DNA from: GCA-002727735 sp036159515
Lineage (GTDB): Bacteria > Bacteroidota > Bacteroidia > Flavobacteriales_D > Parvicellaceae
Reading direction: 5' to 3'
Assembly (NCBI GenBank): GCA_036159515.1
Contig: JAYYEV010000002.1
Location: forward strand, 25,587-89,586
Length of the DNA: 64,000 nucleotides
Shown here: piece by piece, positions 9,796 to 19,108 of the stretch
Layout: each line of letters starts with the position of its first letter
How positions within the stretch are numbered: position 1 is the first letter of the stretch
Translations under genes and position numbers: made by a program
The notes under the pieces: model-generated
The model's database searches: none
What the model was told of the DNA's origin: nothing
Seen by the model: the letters and a program-made list of their open reading frames with translations, nothing else

Positions 9796-10743
9796 TTAAC
9801 TATCTGCGCTGTATCCTGAATAAATTCTATTTCTTTTTTTCCAGGGTGTTTTTGCATTATCACCTCTGTTTAGCTTTATGCCTAAGAAGACTTCATGTGT
9901 CCCATCATTGTAGGTTTTGATATCTGAGATGCCAATATCATAAGTATATCCAAACATAATATTGCCAATTTCAATTCCTCCCATGACAGCTACCGCATCT
10001 TGATGACGGTATGAAGTTCCTATCCAATACACATCTTTTAAGGTTATTTTTAAATTCCCATCAAATTGAATGGGTGTGTTTGACATATACCTGAAAATAG
10101 TGGAGGGTTGGACATCTACAAGAGCACCAACTTTAAAATTGTATCCAGCATGTGCATAAAACACACGTTCTAAAGAGTTGTTTACAGGCGTTGTAAGTGC
10201 ATTAAGGTTTGATTTATTTTCTAATAAGTTAAAACCTGAAATGCCAATAAAATGCCTGTCTCCTTTCCAGAGTATTCCAAAGTTGGCATCAGCTATCACA
10301 TGACTTACACTATTTATTACAGCTATGTCACCAGGAACTTGAGTAATTAGCTTATCTCTATCAATAGAAAATTGAGTGATAGAACCAGACAATCCAAATG
10401 ATAATTTGGATAATTTTCCAGTTTTAACGTGATATGCAAATGAAGTACTAAGTCCTGTTCTTTTAGATGGTCCTGAAGCGTCATTGAACAAGTGAATTCC
10501 TCCTCCAGTATGTTGACCAAGAAAACCATGAAGCATTAGATTCTGAGTTACAGGAGCTTCGTCAATTCCTAGCCATTGCCTTCTTACATTAAGAGATAAT
10601 GGAGAGTAATTTTTAGATCCGGCTACAGCTGGATTTATAGCAAAATCGTTGTAAAGATATTGACTGTTCAGTGCCGTCTGTTGTGCCTTGGTATTAGACG
10701 CGAATAGCAAGCAAATTCCAAAAAGTATTAATGTCTTTTTCAT
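9796..10743 (-). CDS. PorP/SprF family type IX secretion outer-membrane protein
   Basis: A 315-residue exported beta-barrel protein; the signal peptide ends at NTKAQQ. Family hallmarks are SQYLYNDFAINPAVAGS near the mature N-terminus, VRRQWLGIDEAP, then alternating strands (GGGIHLFND, LSFGLSGS) and a late FGYTYDIGIS. PorP/SprF proteins are outer-membrane factors of the T9SS; Flavobacterium SprF is needed for secretion of the type B cargo SprB. It starts 1 nt after the stop of the adhesin gene and lies 11 nt before the PorE-like gene, so the three are one operon. It probably serves the adhesin next to it. Confidence 0.92.
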   Translation of the reverse strand: MKKTLILFGICLLFASNTKAQQTALNSQYLYNDFAINPAVAGSKNYSPLSLNVRRQWLGIDEAPVTQNLMLHGFLGQHTGGGIHLFNDASGPSKRTGLSTSFAYHVKTGKLSKLSFGLSGSITQFSIDRDKLITQVPGDIAVINSVSHVIADANFGILWKGDRHFIGISGFNLLENKSNLNALTTPVNNSLERVFYAHAGYNFKVGALVDVQPSTIFRYMSNTPIQFDGNLKITLKDVYWIGTSYRHQDAVAVMGGIEIGNIMFGYTYDIGISDIKTYNDGTHEVFLGIKLNRGDNAKTPWKKRNRIYSGYSADS

Positions 10744-10744
10744 T

Positions 10745-13390
10745 TTATCTAATTATTGTTATTGGTCCAGATTGATTTATCAAACTTCCAGTGCTTTGAG
10801 TGAGCTGTATAATATAGTAATAAGTACCTGCTGGTAGATCATTTCCATTATATGTACCATCCCAACTAAAAACTAAGTCTGTAAATGAAGCAATTTCGCT
10901 TCCCCACTTATTGAAAATAACTAAGTTGACTTCGCTGTAGTTTGAAAAATCTAAGTTCCAAGTATCGTTAACCCCATCGTTATTAGGGGTAAACGTATTT
11001 GTCATTTCAATACAGGTCAAAGCGCTATCCACAGTAATACTGTCTAACAGTGAATAGCAATCATTTGCATCAGAAATTAATACATGATAATTTCCAGCAT
11101 CTGCGTAGGTAAGGGGATTTTCTAAGCTTCCGTCAGACCATAAAAAATCATAATAACCTGAACCAAACATAGGGTGGGCGTGTATCATAAGCCCTCCTTC
11201 CGAACACGTTTCTTGTTCAATAGAAGATTGAATAACAATAGGACTTGGAGAAATGGTTATTGTTTCCGTATCAGTAGCGATACATGACCCAATAGTATGG
11301 GTGTACGTAATGGTATGTGTCCCTATTCCAGCAACATTAGGGTAGAAAACATTATTGGTAACTCCAGCACCAGAGTACTCCCCACCTGATGGATCTCCGC
11401 CTGATAAATTAAAGGATGGAGTAGCTTCTCCACATAGTGTTTCAAATTTGTCTAAATGTGTGGATAGTGTGTACACATCAACGGTTACTCCTATGCAATT
11501 ACTTGGAGGACACATTCCCCCTTCAGCTCTTACGTAATAATTGGTTGTTGTACTGGGACTTACTGTAATTCCGTTAGCACTGTTGTAAGTGGTATCAATT
11601 ACATCACCAGTTCCACATGCATCTTCATACCAAACCCAAACACTTCCGGGAGATAAACTGCTGGATGTGTCTAAAGATATATTAGTTGAATTACCATTAC
11701 ATATTTCATAATAAGATGCCGTTAAAACGTTGGGATCTGGATTGTTTTGTAGTACTGTAATATCAACTTGTGCAGAGTCTACACAATTATTTCCGTCATT
11801 ATAAGTGTAGGTTATGGTATGGGTTCCAATTCCAGCAACAGAAGGATCAAATAAACTATCTGTTACACCAGTTCCGCTGTATGAACCTCCAACAGGATAT
11901 CCACCAGTCATAACAATGGGGGAACTACTACAGGTGGAGTCTAAAGGGCTGTGATAAACGCCTAAGTCATAGGTGTTGATGAGTATATCTGCACAAGCTG
12001 TACTCCCACAACTCCCTCCTGTAGCACGAGCATAGTACATAGTGGTTGATGCTGGAGTTACTGCTAAAGAAGCACCTGTTCCAATGGCAGAACCACCACA
12101 AGAGCCTTCATACCACCGCCATTGAGCACCAATCCCTAAATGTCCGCCTACAATAGATAGTGTTGCTGAACCACCTGTGCAAAAATTATTAGCATTAGTG
12201 TTAATGCTTGTTGGGGCAAGTGAGCCGTCTCTAGTTATTATTCTTTTGCTTTGACACATTGATGCTCCACAAGTCCCTACTACTCTAGCGTAGTAAATAG
12301 TGGTGTTATTTGGCATTACTTCTATGGAGTCTCCAACTCCAATAGGTGTGGATCCACACGAATTTTCATACCATGTAATTGAGTAGCCATTAGGAAAGGT
12401 CCCGGTGTAATGCGCAAATAACTTTACTGAAGTTTGTGGACATATAGTATCTGGTATATACCAAATCGAATCGGTTACATTAAAAACGGAATCTACTCTT
12501 ATGGAATCCAAATCTATGTAATGGGGAAAAGTTTGTATGGCGATATCTTCGCACAAGGTATTATTGCAGTATCCTTCAGCTCTTACGCTATATGTTGTTG
12601 TAGCTGAAGGATTTACATTAAGCGTATTGCCTTGGCCAACAAGGTTTCCTCCGCAAACGTCATCATACCAATTCCATTGTGCACCTGTCCCTAACCCACC
12701 ACCAACTACAGTCAAAATCACATTATTGTTTTGGCATACAATGGTATCTGAAGAAGTAATGCTAGATGGATCAGTCGATGCATTGGCAAGCAAGACATCA
12801 GTATTAACACAGGTAGTCGTGTTACAAAATCCATTCGCTTTAGCGAAGAAAGTTTCACTACTAGAAATGGTAATGTTGTTAAATGAATTTGTTGCAGAAG
12901 TAGCAATTGGACTTCCAGAACAGGAACTGGAATACAATTCCCAATTTGCTAACGTACCTAGAGATCCTCCATTTACCGTAAAATTAACGTCACCCGCTGC
13001 ACATAAGGAATCATTGGAAACATCAAGAGAGGTTGGATCATTAGAAGAAGTGGCTAAAACAACCTCAATAGAAATACAGGTTGTATTATCACAAGAATCT
13101 GCCTTACAGTAAAACGTAGTAGTTGCAGAAACAGGTATATTAGTGAAGCTATTAGTAGCTGTTGTAGCAACTAAGGTGCCTCCACAAGAAGCTGTGTAAA
13201 GCTCCCATTCAGATCCTGGTCCTAGAGTCCCACCATTTACGTTAATGCTTACATTTCCAGCGCTACAAAGCGTGTCAGAACTCGCTGTCAATGAAGTGCA
13301 CATAATTGTACCATTAGTACATTGGGAGTAATTGATATTGGCAAGAAACACCGTTGTTATTGCTATGATAGCGTATACAGTTTTTTTCAT
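10745..13390 (-). CDS. T9SS type B-sorted, Ig-repeat surface adhesin
   Basis: An 881-residue protein with a signal peptide (MKKTVYAIIAITTVFLANIN). From about residue 30 it carries tandem modules of about 85-90 residues with a shared pattern: LC/FC start, GG.LG, a Trp near W.LY/W.WY, C.G, TT.Y..A, and a C..T.C end. Two shorter modules sharing GTHTITYT follow. The last about 85 residues (FTPNNDGVNDTW, VIFNKWGSE, SWDGTYNGNDLPAGTYYYI) form the gliding-motility-associated type B T9SS sorting domain. It is the first gene of an operon with a SprF-like and a PorE-like protein. The likely role is surface adhesion or gliding-related attachment; the ligand is unknown. The paired cysteines suggest disulfide-stabilised modules. 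Confidence 0.9.
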   Translation of the reverse strand: MKKTVYAIIAITTVFLANINYSQCTNGTIMCTSLTASSDTLCSAGNVSINVNGGTLGPGSEWELYTASCGGTLVATTATNSFTNIPVSATTTFYCKADSCDNTTCISIEVVLATSSNDPTSLDVSNDSLCAAGDVNFTVNGGSLGTLANWELYSSSCSGSPIATSATNSFNNITISSSETFFAKANGFCNTTTCVNTDVLLANASTDPSSITSSDTIVCQNNNVILTVVGGGLGTGAQWNWYDDVCGGNLVGQGNTLNVNPSATTTYSVRAEGYCNNTLCEDIAIQTFPHYIDLDSIRVDSVFNVTDSIWYIPDTICPQTSVKLFAHYTGTFPNGYSITWYENSCGSTPIGVGDSIEVMPNNTTIYYARVVGTCGASMCQSKRIITRDGSLAPTSINTNANNFCTGGSATLSIVGGHLGIGAQWRWYEGSCGGSAIGTGASLAVTPASTTMYYARATGGSCGSTACADILINTYDLGVYHSPLDSTCSSSPIVMTGGYPVGGSYSGTGVTDSLFDPSVAGIGTHTITYTYNDGNNCVDSAQVDITVLQNNPDPNVLTASYYEICNGNSTNISLDTSSSLSPGSVWVWYEDACGTGDVIDTTYNSANGITVSPSTTTNYYVRAEGGMCPPSNCIGVTVDVYTLSTHLDKFETLCGEATPSFNLSGGDPSGGEYSGAGVTNNVFYPNVAGIGTHTITYTHTIGSCIATDTETITISPSPIVIQSSIEQETCSEGGLMIHAHPMFGSGYYDFLWSDGSLENPLTYADAGNYHVLISDANDCYSLLDSITVDSALTCIEMTNTFTPNNDGVNDTWNLDFSNYSEVNLVIFNKWGSEIASFTDLVFSWDGTYNGNDLPAGTYYYIIQLTQSTGSLINQSGPITIIR
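11965..13300 (-). repeat. Tandem Ig-like modules in the adhesin
   Basis: About five degenerate protein-level repeats, roughly residues 30-475 of the adhesin, each about 85-90 residues with conserved GG.LG, Trp-Tyr and paired Cys positions. Boundaries are approximate, and a further diverged copy lies nearer the C-terminus. DNA identity between copies is low, so they are old duplications. Confidence 0.7.
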
Positions 13391-13514
13391 GATTATAATC
13401 TATAGATACACAATTTTAAACCAATTTAAGAATAAGAAATTTGAATTTGTTAACTTTTATAAACTAATTATAGTGAGAAAAGTTTAAATCTAAACTTAAC
13501 AGGTTGAAAACTAT

Positions 13515-14141
13515 TTAATTGAGTGGTGTTGCTGAAATATCAAATGAGATGTGTACAATGTTGCTGGGCCCGCTTTTTCTTTCCTCTGGTGATTTTTGAT
13601 GTGTTTTAACTAGATGAGGGAATTCAAAACTTAGCATATCTAAATCAAATTCTGCTTTGGCATTTAAAGATTCTTCATTAAAATTAACAGATATTGGAAA
13701 GTTTATTTCTTTCTCAATACCCACAACGGTAAGTGTACCATTTGCAACCCCGTTTACTACTTGACTTACATAAAATGTAATTTTTGGAAATGAAGTAACA
13801 TTAAAATAATCTGCTCCCCTTAAATGTTTGATTAAGTTTCCTGGAAGGTTGGTGTCGGCAAGAGATGCAATATCAAATGAAAATTTTGCCTTAGTGATTT
13901 CTCCTCCTTCTACCAAAATAGATCCATCACTGATTTTTATTTGGCTTTGGTAAGCATATTCAGTATCCTCATTATGTTTTGCTTGCCAGACCACATATTC
14001 ATTTTCATCTACCTTATAATTTTGGGAAGAAAATACGGTTTCCGATGGGGTGCTTTTTTCCATCATTTCATTCTCAGACGATGAGCAAGATGATAAAACA
14101 AGAATTACAGAGATTAGGGCAAAAGAAATTAGTTTGTTCAT
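13515..14141 (-). CDS. YceI-family lipoprotein
   Basis: A 208-residue protein with a lipoprotein signal (LVLSSC, lipobox Cys near residue 19) followed by a YceI-like lipocalin fold. Signs are VVWQAKHN (normally V.W...K), GGEITKAKFSFDIASL, LRGADYFNV..FPKITF (the usual DFFDV..YP...F), NGTLTVVGIEKEINFP, and a strand end NIVHISFDI. YceI proteins bind polyisoprenoid or similar amphiphiles in the periplasm; the physiological ligand here is unknown. It stands alone: its stop is 124 nt upstream of the adhesin operon and its start diverges from ftsX across 174 nt. Confidence 0.9.
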   Translation of the reverse strand: MNKLISFALISVILVLSSCSSSENEMMEKSTPSETVFSSQNYKVDENEYVVWQAKHNEDTEYAYQSQIKISDGSILVEGGEITKAKFSFDIASLADTNLPGNLIKHLRGADYFNVTSFPKITFYVSQVVNGVANGTLTVVGIEKEINFPISVNFNEESLNAKAEFDLDMLSFEFPHLVKTHQKSPEERKSGPSNIVHISFDISATPLN

Positions 14142-14301
14142 TTTTTAAAATTTACATTTCTAAATTAGAAATAATTTTTAATAATTAACACCATATTGTT
14201 GGTCAATTCCATTCATTATACACGGATTAAAACCTCATTTATTATTACTTTATTTCGAACTATGAATACAATTATTTTCAGTTCACATTTGTTTTTTAAA
14301 A

Positions 14302-14309
14302 TATATTTG
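14302..14309 (+). promoter_or_regulatory. Putative ftsX -7 promoter box
   Basis: TATATTTG matches TAnnTTTG and ends only 6 nt before the ftsX ATG. If the usual -7 geometry holds, transcription would start about 3 nt before the ATG, making an almost leaderless message. No TTTG lies 19 nt upstream; a TTTG at 14288-14291 is too close. Confidence 0.45.
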
Positions 14310-14315
14310 CCTTAA

Positions 14316-15218
14316 ATGCTAAGCTCAAAACATAAATCAAATCTTCTTGCTGAGATTTCTTCCGTATTTAGCATGACGTTGTTATTGACACTTTTTGGAC
14401 TATTTGTCTATTTTATGTGGACAGCCAACAAAAAATCTTTAGAAATAAAAGAGCAATTAAGCTTAGATATTCTCTTTCATGAAAATGTGGATTCTCAAAT
14501 GGCTATAATGATGGAAAAACAACTGAAATCAATGAATGAAATGGTAAAACAAGCTACGTTTGTTTCAAAAGAAAATGCAAAAAAAATCATGATGAAAGAG
14601 GTAGGTGAAGATGCCTTTGAAATTTTAGATGGCGTCAATCCGTTACCTACATCCATTCACGTGAACCTTACTGCAGATTATGTAAATCCTGATAGTGCTG
14701 AAAAATTTGCAAAATCCATAATGAAAGGGAACGAGCATCTAGTTTCTGAAGTAGCTTATAATGAAGCACAATTTTTAGAGATTGGTAACGTGTTCAAAAA
14801 TTTTGAATTAATCATGTTGTTTTTATCGGGAACCTTGTTACTTGTTGCCACTTTGTTGATTTATAATACCATCCGGTTAGCGGTTTTTTCAAAGCGATTT
14901 TTATTGCGTACTATGCAATTGGTTGGAGCAAAATCCTCATTTATTAGAAGACCATTTCTTTATCGCTCCATTTATCAAGGATTTATTTCAGGCATGTTAG
15001 CCATAACAGCATTAGTAGCGCTATGGTATTTATTCATTCATCTAAACCCGACAATAATGGTTAATTTAAGCATGAATCCCAACCTGTTACAAAAAGAATT
15101 AATGGAATTTGGTATTATTGCAGCAGGAATCTTATTAATTGGAATCCTTATAAGCTTTGGTTCAACGTATTTTGCTCTAAACAAATACATCTGGATTAAG
15201 TCAGAAAAATTATATTAA
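14316..15218 (+). CDS. ftsX: Cell-division ABC-transporter-like permease FtsX
   Basis: A 300-residue membrane protein with the FtsX layout: one N-terminal membrane helix (about 18-36), a periplasmic domain of about 130 residues, then three helices near 165-187, 222-241 and 266-288. The cytoplasmic loop FLLRTMQLVGAKSSFIRRPF is the conserved FtsX coupling segment. With FtsE it controls peptidoglycan hydrolases at the septum. FtsE is not encoded nearby. It is first of a tight cluster with DUF3098, uppP, truB and queA, an order I know from many Flavobacteriia. Confidence 0.92.
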   Translation: MLSSKHKSNLLAEISSVFSMTLLLTLFGLFVYFMWTANKKSLEIKEQLSLDILFHENVDSQMAIMMEKQLKSMNEMVKQATFVSKENAKKIMMKEVGEDAFEILDGVNPLPTSIHVNLTADYVNPDSAEKFAKSIMKGNEHLVSEVAYNEAQFLEIGNVFKNFELIMLFLSGTLLLVATLLIYNTIRLAVFSKRFLLRTMQLVGAKSSFIRRPFLYRSIYQGFISGMLAITALVALWYLFIHLNPTIMVNLSMNPNLLQKELMEFGIIAAGILLIGILISFGSTYFALNKYIWIKSEKLY

Positions 15219-15225
15219 ATTAATT

Positions 15226-15453
15226 ATGGAAGAGAAGAAAAACATGGTTTTAAAAAGAAAAAACTACATCTTCATTATTTCAGGGTGTTTGGTAGTTTTG
15301 TTGGGTTTTATTTTAATGTCTGGTGGTGGTTCAGATGATCCTAATGTATTTAACGAAGAGGAACTGTTTTCTTTTAGAAGGATAACATTAGCTCCATTCC
15401 TTGTGATATTAGGTTACGGTATAGTGCTGTATGGAATCATGAAAAAGAACTAA
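15226..15453 (+). CDS. DUF3098 small membrane protein
   Basis: A 75-residue protein with two predicted membrane helices (about 13-31 and 51-70) joined by a loop with GGGSDDPNVFNEEELFSFRR. The loop pattern S.DP..FN...FSFRR..LAP is the DUF3098 signature. Function is unknown. It lies 7 nt after ftsX and 3 nt before uppP, which suggests a role near the division or undecaprenyl-phosphate machinery. That is inference from position only. Confidence 0.88.
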   Translation: MEEKKNMVLKRKNYIFIISGCLVVLLGFILMSGGGSDDPNVFNEEELFSFRRITLAPFLVILGYGIVLYGIMKKN

Positions 15454-15456
15454 TTC

Positions 15457-16245
15457 TTGGAAGTATTATTTAATTTCCTTCTAGGTGTAATACAAGGATT
15501 AACGGAGTTTTTACCTGTCAGCAGCAGTGGACATCTTGAAATTGCTAAATCACTTTTTAAGATTCACAACTCTGGAAATGAAAGTATGTTAATGACAGTG
15601 GTGTTGCATTTTGCTACTGCTATAAGTACCCTAGTTGTATTCAGAAATGACATTAAAACTTTGATTAGGGGGTTATTTTTAAAAGAAGATTCTTCTCACC
15701 GATTTTTCAGCTATAAAATTATAATTTCTATGCTTCCAGCTGTAGTTGTGGGTGTACTGTTTGATGATCTTTTAGAAGATTTATTTAGTGGAGAACTGAT
15801 CTTAGTTTCTTTTATGCTCATTATCACTGGACTACTTCTTTTTTTAGCAGATAAATCTAAACCTACTTTAAAAAATGTAAGTTTCAAAAACAGTTTTTTC
15901 ATTGGAATTGCTCAGGCTGTTGCAATTTTACCTGGAATTTCTAGGTCTGGAGCTACCATAGCCACTTCTGTGCTCCTAGGGGTAGATAAAGAGTCTGCTG
16001 CTCGATTTTCTTTTTTAATGGTGATTCCATTAATTTTTGGTAAAATGGCAAAGGATATTTTGGATGGTGCCTTTCTAGTAAATAATGTAGATTTACTTGG
16101 GTTATTCATGGGTTTTTTAGGCGCTTTGATTACTGGGATATTTGCGTGTAACTTAATGATTCGTTTAGTTAAAAATAGCCAGTTAAAATATTTTTCAATT
16201 TACTGTTTTATTATAGCTGCTTTCACTTTAATTGTGGTAACCTAA
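15457..16245 (+). CDS. uppP: Undecaprenyl-diphosphatase
   Basis: A 262-residue integral membrane enzyme that dephosphorylates undecaprenyl pyrophosphate to recycle the lipid carrier of peptidoglycan and LPS. The two BacA/UppP signatures are present: GVIQGLTEFLPVSSSGHLEI near the N-terminus and LPGISRSGATIATS about two thirds along. About eight hydrophobic helices are seen. The start is TTG at 15457, 3 nt after the DUF3098 stop; no ATG gives the conserved N-terminus. The stop overlaps the truB start by one base (TAATG). Confidence 0.95.
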   Translation: MEVLFNFLLGVIQGLTEFLPVSSSGHLEIAKSLFKIHNSGNESMLMTVVLHFATAISTLVVFRNDIKTLIRGLFLKEDSSHRFFSYKIIISMLPAVVVGVLFDDLLEDLFSGELILVSFMLIITGLLLFLADKSKPTLKNVSFKNSFFIGIAQAVAILPGISRSGATIATSVLLGVDKESAARFSFLMVIPLIFGKMAKDILDGAFLVNNVDLLGLFMGFLGALITGIFACNLMIRLVKNSQLKYFSIYCFIIAAFTLIVVT

Positions 16246-16937
16246 TGATTACAAATTCATTTTTAGAAGGTAAAATCATGATGGTAGATAAGCCTTTACA
16301 TTGGACTTCTTTTGATGTAGTTAAAAAACTAAGGTATGTCATAAAAAAGCACTATAATATTAAAAAAATTAAAGTTGGTCATGCGGGGACCTTAGATCCA
16401 CTAGCCACAGGTCTTCTTGTCATTTGTACAGGAAAAAAAACCAAATCCATTGATCAATTTTTAACTGAAGATAAATCATATGTTGGTCGAATTAAGTTAG
16501 GAGCAACAACACCTTCTTTTGATCTTGAAACAAAAGTCGATAAAACCTATCCTGTTCCAAAAATAGATGACAAATTAATTTCAGATGTGGAAAAGAGATT
16601 TCAAGGAAGTCTCATGCAAGTCCCTCCTATTTTTTCAGCTAAGAAAATTAAAGGCAAGAGAGCATATGATTTAGCTAGAGAAAACAAAACAGTGGAGCTG
16701 GAACCAAAGCCAATTTCCATTTCAAAAATAAATCTGACTGCTAAGCAAAACGATGAAATTCACTTTGAGTGCACTTGCTCAAAAGGAACTTACATAAGAT
16801 CACTTGCAAGAGACATAGGTTATGCGGTTAACAGTGGAGCACACTTAATTGAGCTTAGAAGAATATCATCAGGGGAATTTCACATTAAAAATGCTAAAAC
16901 AGTTGACGAATGGATAGATATCATAAAGACATCATAA
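16245..16937 (+). CDS. truB: tRNA pseudouridine(55) synthase
   Basis: A 230-residue TruB, the usual size for the short bacterial form. It isomerises U55 in the T-loop of tRNAs. Visible motifs are MVDKPLHWTSFDVV at the N-terminus, GHAGTLDPLATGLL with catalytic Asp at residue 51, QVPPIFSAKKIKGKRAY, and CSKGTYIRSLARDIG. It is translationally coupled to uppP through TAATG and is followed 36 nt later by queA. Confidence 0.97.
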   Translation: MITNSFLEGKIMMVDKPLHWTSFDVVKKLRYVIKKHYNIKKIKVGHAGTLDPLATGLLVICTGKKTKSIDQFLTEDKSYVGRIKLGATTPSFDLETKVDKTYPVPKIDDKLISDVEKRFQGSLMQVPPIFSAKKIKGKRAYDLARENKTVELEPKPISISKINLTAKQNDEIHFECTCSKGTYIRSLARDIGYAVNSGAHLIELRRISSGEFHIKNAKTVDEWIDIIKTS

Positions 16938-16973
16938 TTTTTATTAATTTCGTCCCTCATTTAAAAGCACATC

Positions 16974-18023
16974 ATGAAGTTATCAGAATTTGAATTTGAG
17001 TTAGCAGACAATTTTATTGCAGAATTTCCAGCAGACCAAAGAGATGAATCTAGATTAATGGTAGTACACCGAGATTCAGGAAAAATAGAACATAAGATGT
17101 TTAAGGATGTGATAGATTATTTTGATGATGGGGATGTTATGGTGGTAAATGATACTAAGGTTTTTCCAGCTAGAATGTATGGAAATAAAGAAAAGACAGG
17201 AGCAAAAATCGAAGTATTTTTGTTGAGGGAACTAAACAGAGATAGTCTATTGTGGGATGTATTAGTTGATCCGGCACGAAAAATTAGAATTGGTAACAAA
17301 TTATATTTTGGCCAAGAAGATGAGCTTGTAGCTGAAGTGATTGATAACACTACTTCTAGAGGAAGAACACTTCGCTTTTTGTTTGATGGTAGTTATGATG
17401 AATTCAAAGCTACTATTACTAAATTAGGTCAAACCCCACTACCTAAGTACATTAATAGAGAGCCTGTGCCAGAAGATGAAGAAAGATACCAAACTATTTT
17501 TGCAGAAAATGAGGGTGCAGTCGCTGCACCAACTGCTGGTTTACACTTCAGCAAACAACTCATGAAAAGACTAGAAATAAAAGGAATTGAATTTGCACCA
17601 GTTACGCTACATGTTGGTCTAGGGACTTTTAGGCCCGTTGATGTGGAGGACCTTACAAAACATAAAATGGATTCTGAGGAATTATATATAAGTGAAAAAA
17701 CATCAAACTTGGTTAATCAAGCAAAAACAAATAAAAGAAAGGTTTGTGCTATTGGAACTACTTCGACTAGAGCACTAGAATCGTCTGTTACCGTAAACAA
17801 ACAGCTCAAGCCATTTAGTGGATGGACAAATAAATTTATTTTCCCACCTTATGAATTTAGTATTCCTGATGCACTAATTACGAATTTTCACATGCCAAAA
17901 TCAACATTACTTATGATGATTTCAGCATATTGTGGACATGACCTTATGATGAAGGCATACAAAGAAGCAATAAAGGAAAAGTACCGATTTTATTCTTATG
18001 GCGATGCCATGTTAATTCTCTAA
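16974..18023 (+). CDS. queA: tRNA preQ1(34) S-adenosylmethionine ribosyltransferase-isomerase
   Basis: A 349-residue QueA, full family length. It transfers and isomerises the ribosyl group of SAM to preQ1 in tRNA, making epoxyqueuosine. Motifs: PADQRDESRLMVVHR, VVNDTKVFPAR, GAVAAPTAGLHF, HVGLGTFRPV and TNFHMPKSTLLMMISA. It is the last gene of the ftsX cluster and is followed at once by a strong hairpin terminator. Confidence 0.97.
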   Translation: MKLSEFEFELADNFIAEFPADQRDESRLMVVHRDSGKIEHKMFKDVIDYFDDGDVMVVNDTKVFPARMYGNKEKTGAKIEVFLLRELNRDSLLWDVLVDPARKIRIGNKLYFGQEDELVAEVIDNTTSRGRTLRFLFDGSYDEFKATITKLGQTPLPKYINREPVPEDEERYQTIFAENEGAVAAPTAGLHFSKQLMKRLEIKGIEFAPVTLHVGLGTFRPVDVEDLTKHKMDSEELYISEKTSNLVNQAKTNKRKVCAIGTTSTRALESSVTVNKQLKPFSGWTNKFIFPPYEFSIPDALITNFHMPKSTLLMMISAYCGHDLMMKAYKEAIKEKYRFYSYGDAMLIL

Positions 18024-18026
18024 TTT

Positions 18027-18052
18027 AAAAGCCTCGATAAACGAGGCTTTTT
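18027..18052 (+). terminator. Intrinsic terminator after queA
   Basis: GCCTCG at 18031-18036 pairs with CGAGGC at 18042-18047 around an ATAAA loop, extended by flanking A/T pairs, and ends in a run of T. It begins a few bases after the queA stop and ends just before the rlmN ATG, so it separates the two genes. Confidence 0.93.
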
Positions 18053-18058
18053 CATTTT

Positions 18059-19108
18059 ATGCCAGATAAGCTAGATATACGACAACTTTCTTTAGAAGAG
18101 TTAACAGATAAGTTGGTGGCTTTAGGAGAAAGACCATTTAGAGCTAAGCAAGTACATGAATGGTTATGGAAAAAAAGGGCTACTAATTTTAATGACATGA
18201 CTAACTTATCTCTTTCGCTAAGAGAGTTGATAGATGAACATTTTATCATCAATGCTATTAAATTAAGTGAGGCTCAAAAAAGTAATGATCGAACCATTAA
18301 GAACGCATTTTTATTAGCTGATGATGCTGTAATTGAAGGGGTATTAATTCCAACTAAAAAAAGAATGACAGCTTGTGTTTCTGTTCAAGTGGGTTGTAGT
18401 TTAGATTGTGCATTTTGTGCTACAGGAAAATTAAAAAGAGTTCGAAATTTAAACCCCGATGAGATTTATGATCAAGTGGTTATGATTAGTAATCAAGCAA
18501 AAGAAGAATACAATATTCCTTTATCAAATATTGTTTTTATGGGTATGGGAGAACCGCTTTTGAATTACAAAAGTCTAATCACATCAATAGATAAAATCAC
18601 TTCTAAGCAAGGTCTCGGGATGTCTCCCAAACGTATTACAGTAAGTACAGCGGGCATTGCCAAGATGATTCACAAGTTAGCAGATGATAAGGTGAAATTT
18701 AATTTAGCATTATCGTTACACGCTGCTAATGATGAAAAGCGAAATAAGATTATGCCCATTAATGAGACTAATAGTCTTGATGTGTTAAAAGAAGCCATGC
18801 AGTATTATTCTTCTAAAACAGCATCTCGTACTACATTGGAGTATATAATTTTTAAAGATTTTAATGATGAGTTAGAAGATGCTAAAGAGTTAATTGATTT
18901 TGCCTCTAGTTTTCCTTCCAAAGTAAATATTATTGAATATAACCCTATTGATGGGGGTAAATACAAACAAGCAGACCCAAAAAAAGTAGATGCTTTTGCA
19001 GATTATCTAGAAAGAAATAAGGTAATAGTCAATATAAGGAGGAGCAGAGGAAAGGATATAGATGCAGCTTGTGGACAACTAGCCAATAAGAATGATCTAT
19101 CGAATTAA
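18059..19108 (+). CDS. rlmN: 23S rRNA A2503 / tRNA A37 C2-methyltransferase
   Basis: A 349-residue radical-SAM methyltransferase. The cluster-binding motif is C113-x3-C117-x2-C120 (in GCSLDCAFCATG), and a C-terminal Cys338 in DAACGQL matches the methyl-carrying cysteine of RlmN/Cfr enzymes. Other signs: VFMGMGEPLLNY, RITVSTAGI, LALSLHAAND, EYIIFKDFND. The enzyme methylates A2503 of 23S rRNA and A37 of some tRNAs. Its ATG lies 6 nt after the queA terminator. Its end overlaps the convergent MATE gene by 12 nt. Confidence 0.96.
   Translation: MPDKLDIRQLSLEELTDKLVALGERPFRAKQVHEWLWKKRATNFNDMTNLSLSLRELIDEHFIINAIKLSEAQKSNDRTIKNAFLLADDAVIEGVLIPTKKRMTACVSVQVGCSLDCAFCATGKLKRVRNLNPDEIYDQVVMISNQAKEEYNIPLSNIVFMGMGEPLLNYKSLITSIDKITSKQGLGMSPKRITVSTAGIAKMIHKLADDKVKFNLALSLHAANDEKRNKIMPINETNSLDVLKEAMQYYSSKTASRTTLEYIIFKDFNDELEDAKELIDFASSFPSKVNIIEYNPIDGGKYKQADPKKVDAFADYLERNKVIVNIRRSRGKDIDAACGQLANKNDLSN

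Noticed and set aside
12537..13112. A 191-codon plus-strand open frame
   Set aside because: Lies wholly antisense to the adhesin repeats; composition mirrors the Thr/Ser-rich sense frame and shows no domain or signal peptide.
11965..13300. CRISPR-like or DNA tandem array
   Set aside because: Repeats are only at protein level, about 250 nt apart and diverged; they are Ig-like modules of an adhesin.
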